Assembly (NCBI GenBank): GCA_012271205.1
Contig: JAAXGT010000175.1
Coordinates: 1-34,046 of the forward strand
DNA from: Rhodothermales bacterium
Lineage (GTDB): Bacteria; Bacteroidota; Rhodothermia; Rhodothermales; Bin80
DNA: 34,046 nt
Direction: 5' to 3'
Shown here: positions 32,599-34,046 of the stretch, piece by piece
Position numbering within the stretch: the stretch's first letter is position 1
Layout of the letters: the number at the start of each line of letters is the position of its first letter
Notes under the pieces: generated by a model
The model's database searches: none
What the model was told of the DNA's origin: nothing
What the model saw: the letters and a program-made list of their open reading frames with translations, nothing else
Translations under genes and position numbers: made by a program

Positions 32599-33945
32599 AT
32601 GGGCTACGAATGGCTGGCTCCGCTCATGTTTGCGGTGGCGCTGCTGCTCATATTTTCGGGGTATCCGGTAGCCTTTGCACTGGGAGGCACTTCGCTCATC
32701 TTTGCCGTAATTGGCGTGTCTGCAGGTTATTTCGACTGGTTGTTGCTGTTGGCATTGCCCGATCGCCTGTTCGGCATCATGTCAAACTATACCCTGCTCG
32801 CGGTGCCGTTCTTCATTTTCATGGGGACCATGCTCGAAAAGAGCAATCTCGCGCAGGACTTGCTGCAAACCATTGGGCTGCTGTTCGGACCACTGCGGGG
32901 TGGTCTTGCCTTGGCCGTGGTTGTAGTCGGCGCGATGCTTGCGGCAGCGACGGGTGTGGTCGGGGCCAGTGTAGTGGCCATGGGGCTGATTTCGTTGCCG
33001 GTCATGATGAAGTACGGGTACTCGAAGTCGCTGGCGACCGGGGTCATTACGGCCTCCGGCACATTGGGGCAGATCATTCCGCCCAGTGTCGTGCTGGTGG
33101 TTTTGGCTGACCAACTGGGTGTTTCCGTGGGTGATCTGTTTATTGGTGCACTTGTGCCGGGTTTAATACTGGCCACGCTCTATGGCCTGTATGCCATAGG
33201 GGTCGCAATCGTTAGGCCCCATGCTGCTCCGGCGCTGCCAGTCAGTGATCGCACGATTCCCACGGCCGAGCTCGTGCGGCGCATCTTTTTTGTTATGCTG
33301 CCGCCGCTATTGCTCATTTTGGTTGTGCTCGGCAGCATTTTTGCCGGTATTGCCACGCCCACCGAAAGTGGTGCGCTTGGCGCTGCCGGGGCGATGCTGT
33401 TGGCGGCTCTGAACAAGCGTCTGACGCGCAAAGCCTTGCGAAAGACCATGGAAGAGACGGCCAAACTCACGAGCATGGTCATGATGCTGCTGATTGCCTC
33501 GACGGTGTTTGCGCTCATCTTTCGGGGCTTGGATGGCGGGATCTGGATTGAGAATTTGCTTACGAACCTACCGGGAGGTGTAATAGGCTTTTTGATCGTG
33601 GCCAACCTCGCCATTTTCACGCTGGGCTTTTTTATAGACTTTTTTGAAATTGCCTTTATAATAATCCCGCTGCTGACCGCACCGGCCGCACAACTTTTGA
33701 GTCCGATGCTGGGTGTCCCAGCGAGCGTGGCGCTGGTCTGGTTCGGTGTGATGGTCGGTATGAACCTGCAAACTTCGTTCCTGACGCCGCCGTTCGGATT
33801 CGCATTGTTCTATTTGCGTGGTGTGGCCCCGAGAGGGATCAAAACCGAAGACATCTATCAAGGTGTCCTGCCCTTTATAGGTATTCAGCTGCTGGGCCTG
33901 CTTCTTCTTATCCTCTTCCCTGGGTTTGTTCTTTGGCCGCTGTAG
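32599..33945 (+). CDS. TRAP transporter large permease (DctM-like)
   Basis: The 448-residue DctM-type protein is the ion-coupled transport channel of the TRAP system, with about 11-12 hydrophobic helices. Family signatures include FSGYPVAFALGGTSLIFAV, LLAVPFFIFMGTMLEKS, ITASGTLGQIIPPSVVLVVL and GVMVGMNLQTSFLTPPFGFA. A strong ribosome binding site, AGGAGG, sits 7 bases before the ATG at 32599. It is co-transcribed with the small permease, 18 bases upstream. No periplasmic binding protein (DctP) is in the window before these genes. In this subgroup it can lie downstream, beyond 34046. The remaining 101 bases after the TAG hold nothing recognisable. Carboxylate or sulfonate substrates are typical of TRAP systems, but none can be assigned here. 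Confidence 0.93.
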   Translation: MGYEWLAPLMFAVALLLIFSGYPVAFALGGTSLIFAVIGVSAGYFDWLLLLALPDRLFGIMSNYTLLAVPFFIFMGTMLEKSNLAQDLLQTIGLLFGPLRGGLALAVVVVGAMLAAATGVVGASVVAMGLISLPVMMKYGYSKSLATGVITASGTLGQIIPPSVVLVVLADQLGVSVGDLFIGALVPGLILATLYGLYAIGVAIVRPHAAPALPVSDRTIPTAELVRRIFFVMLPPLLLILVVLGSIFAGIATPTESGALGAAGAMLLAALNKRLTRKALRKTMEETAKLTSMVMMLLIASTVFALIFRGLDGGIWIENLLTNLPGGVIGFLIVANLAIFTLGFFIDFFEIAFIIIPLLTAPAAQLLSPMLGVPASVALVWFGVMVGMNLQTSFLTPPFGFALFYLRGVAPRGIKTEDIYQGVLPFIGIQLLGLLLLILFPGFVLWPL

Positions 33946-34046
33946 TGATTGAGGCGGCAGATGCGCTGCGCCTGCAGTCGAGTTAAAGCAAGTGGCCCTT
34001 CAGTCACGTAAAAACTGAACTTTATAGTATGTGCGCCAGGCTAACT

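Noticed and set aside
1-34046. CRISPR arrays, prophage genes, defence islands, rRNA or complete tRNA genes
   Set aside because: I scanned by eye for regularly spaced repeats, integrase or phage-type genes and cloverleaf ends and found none that hold up.

Overview
This window looks like the chromosome of a free-living marine-type bacterium of the Rhodothermota/Bacteroidota neighbourhood. The clues are a type IX secretion C-terminal sorting domain with the linker NYPNPFNPST (end of the FG-GAP protein at 2798-4539), a TonB-dependent receptor with an N-terminal carboxypeptidase-like regulatory domain, the Bacteroidota-type acetyltransferase normally found with arginine biosynthesis genes, several start regions with no Shine-Dalgarno sequence, and a few TATATTTG-like boxes resembling the Bacteroidota -7 promoter. 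Planctomycete-type cytochrome/DUF1549/DUF1553 plus DUF1501 pairs are also found in this lineage. The phylum assignment is an inference.

Layout. 1-1612: the 3' end of dnaB (+) converges on thyA (-), with several GC-rich stem-loops between them. 1697-5300: a decaying zone with an orphan 86-residue ORF, a heavily deleted TonB-receptor pseudogene, a frameshifted FG-GAP/type IX secreted protein that has lost its export signal, and a degenerate IS630-family transposase fused to that break point. 5800-10815: a tight three-gene + strand operon: Tm-1-like/UPF0261 protein, small cupin, and a very large lipoprotein joining ThuA, a dehydrogenase-type beta-propeller, HEAT repeats, a jelly-roll and an azurin-like copper domain. 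11014-13872: an intact TonB-dependent receptor (-) behind a Fur-box-like promoter. 14058-14210: the C-terminal scrap of another (or the same) IS630 transposase on the opposite strand.

14339-20689 is a translationally coupled - strand cluster: gamma-glutamyltransferase-like enzyme, a cytochrome/DUF1549/DUF1553 protein split by one frameshift, and a DUF1501 protein with a twin-arginine signal. Upstream of it on the same strand lie ribBA, yajC, the small SRP RNA and priA (20753-25039), then an acetyltransferase. 25757-28506 is a + strand operon: a 57-residue zinc-ribbon membrane protein, a RoxA-like 2-oxoglutarate oxygenase, a NUDIX hydrolase and a voltage-gated-type K+ channel ending in a zinc ribbon. 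It converges with an aspartokinase/diaminopimelate decarboxylase fusion (28494-31064). A uracil-DNA glycosylase-like protein and the two membrane subunits of a TRAP transporter close the window.

The best candidate for an undescribed system is the 5800-10815 operon, especially its five-domain copper lipoprotein, which stands opposite an apparently iron-regulated outer-membrane receptor. The second theme is genome decay: two IS630 fragments covering complementary parts of one transposase lie in opposite orientation around this region, suggesting that an inversion brought it to its present position.
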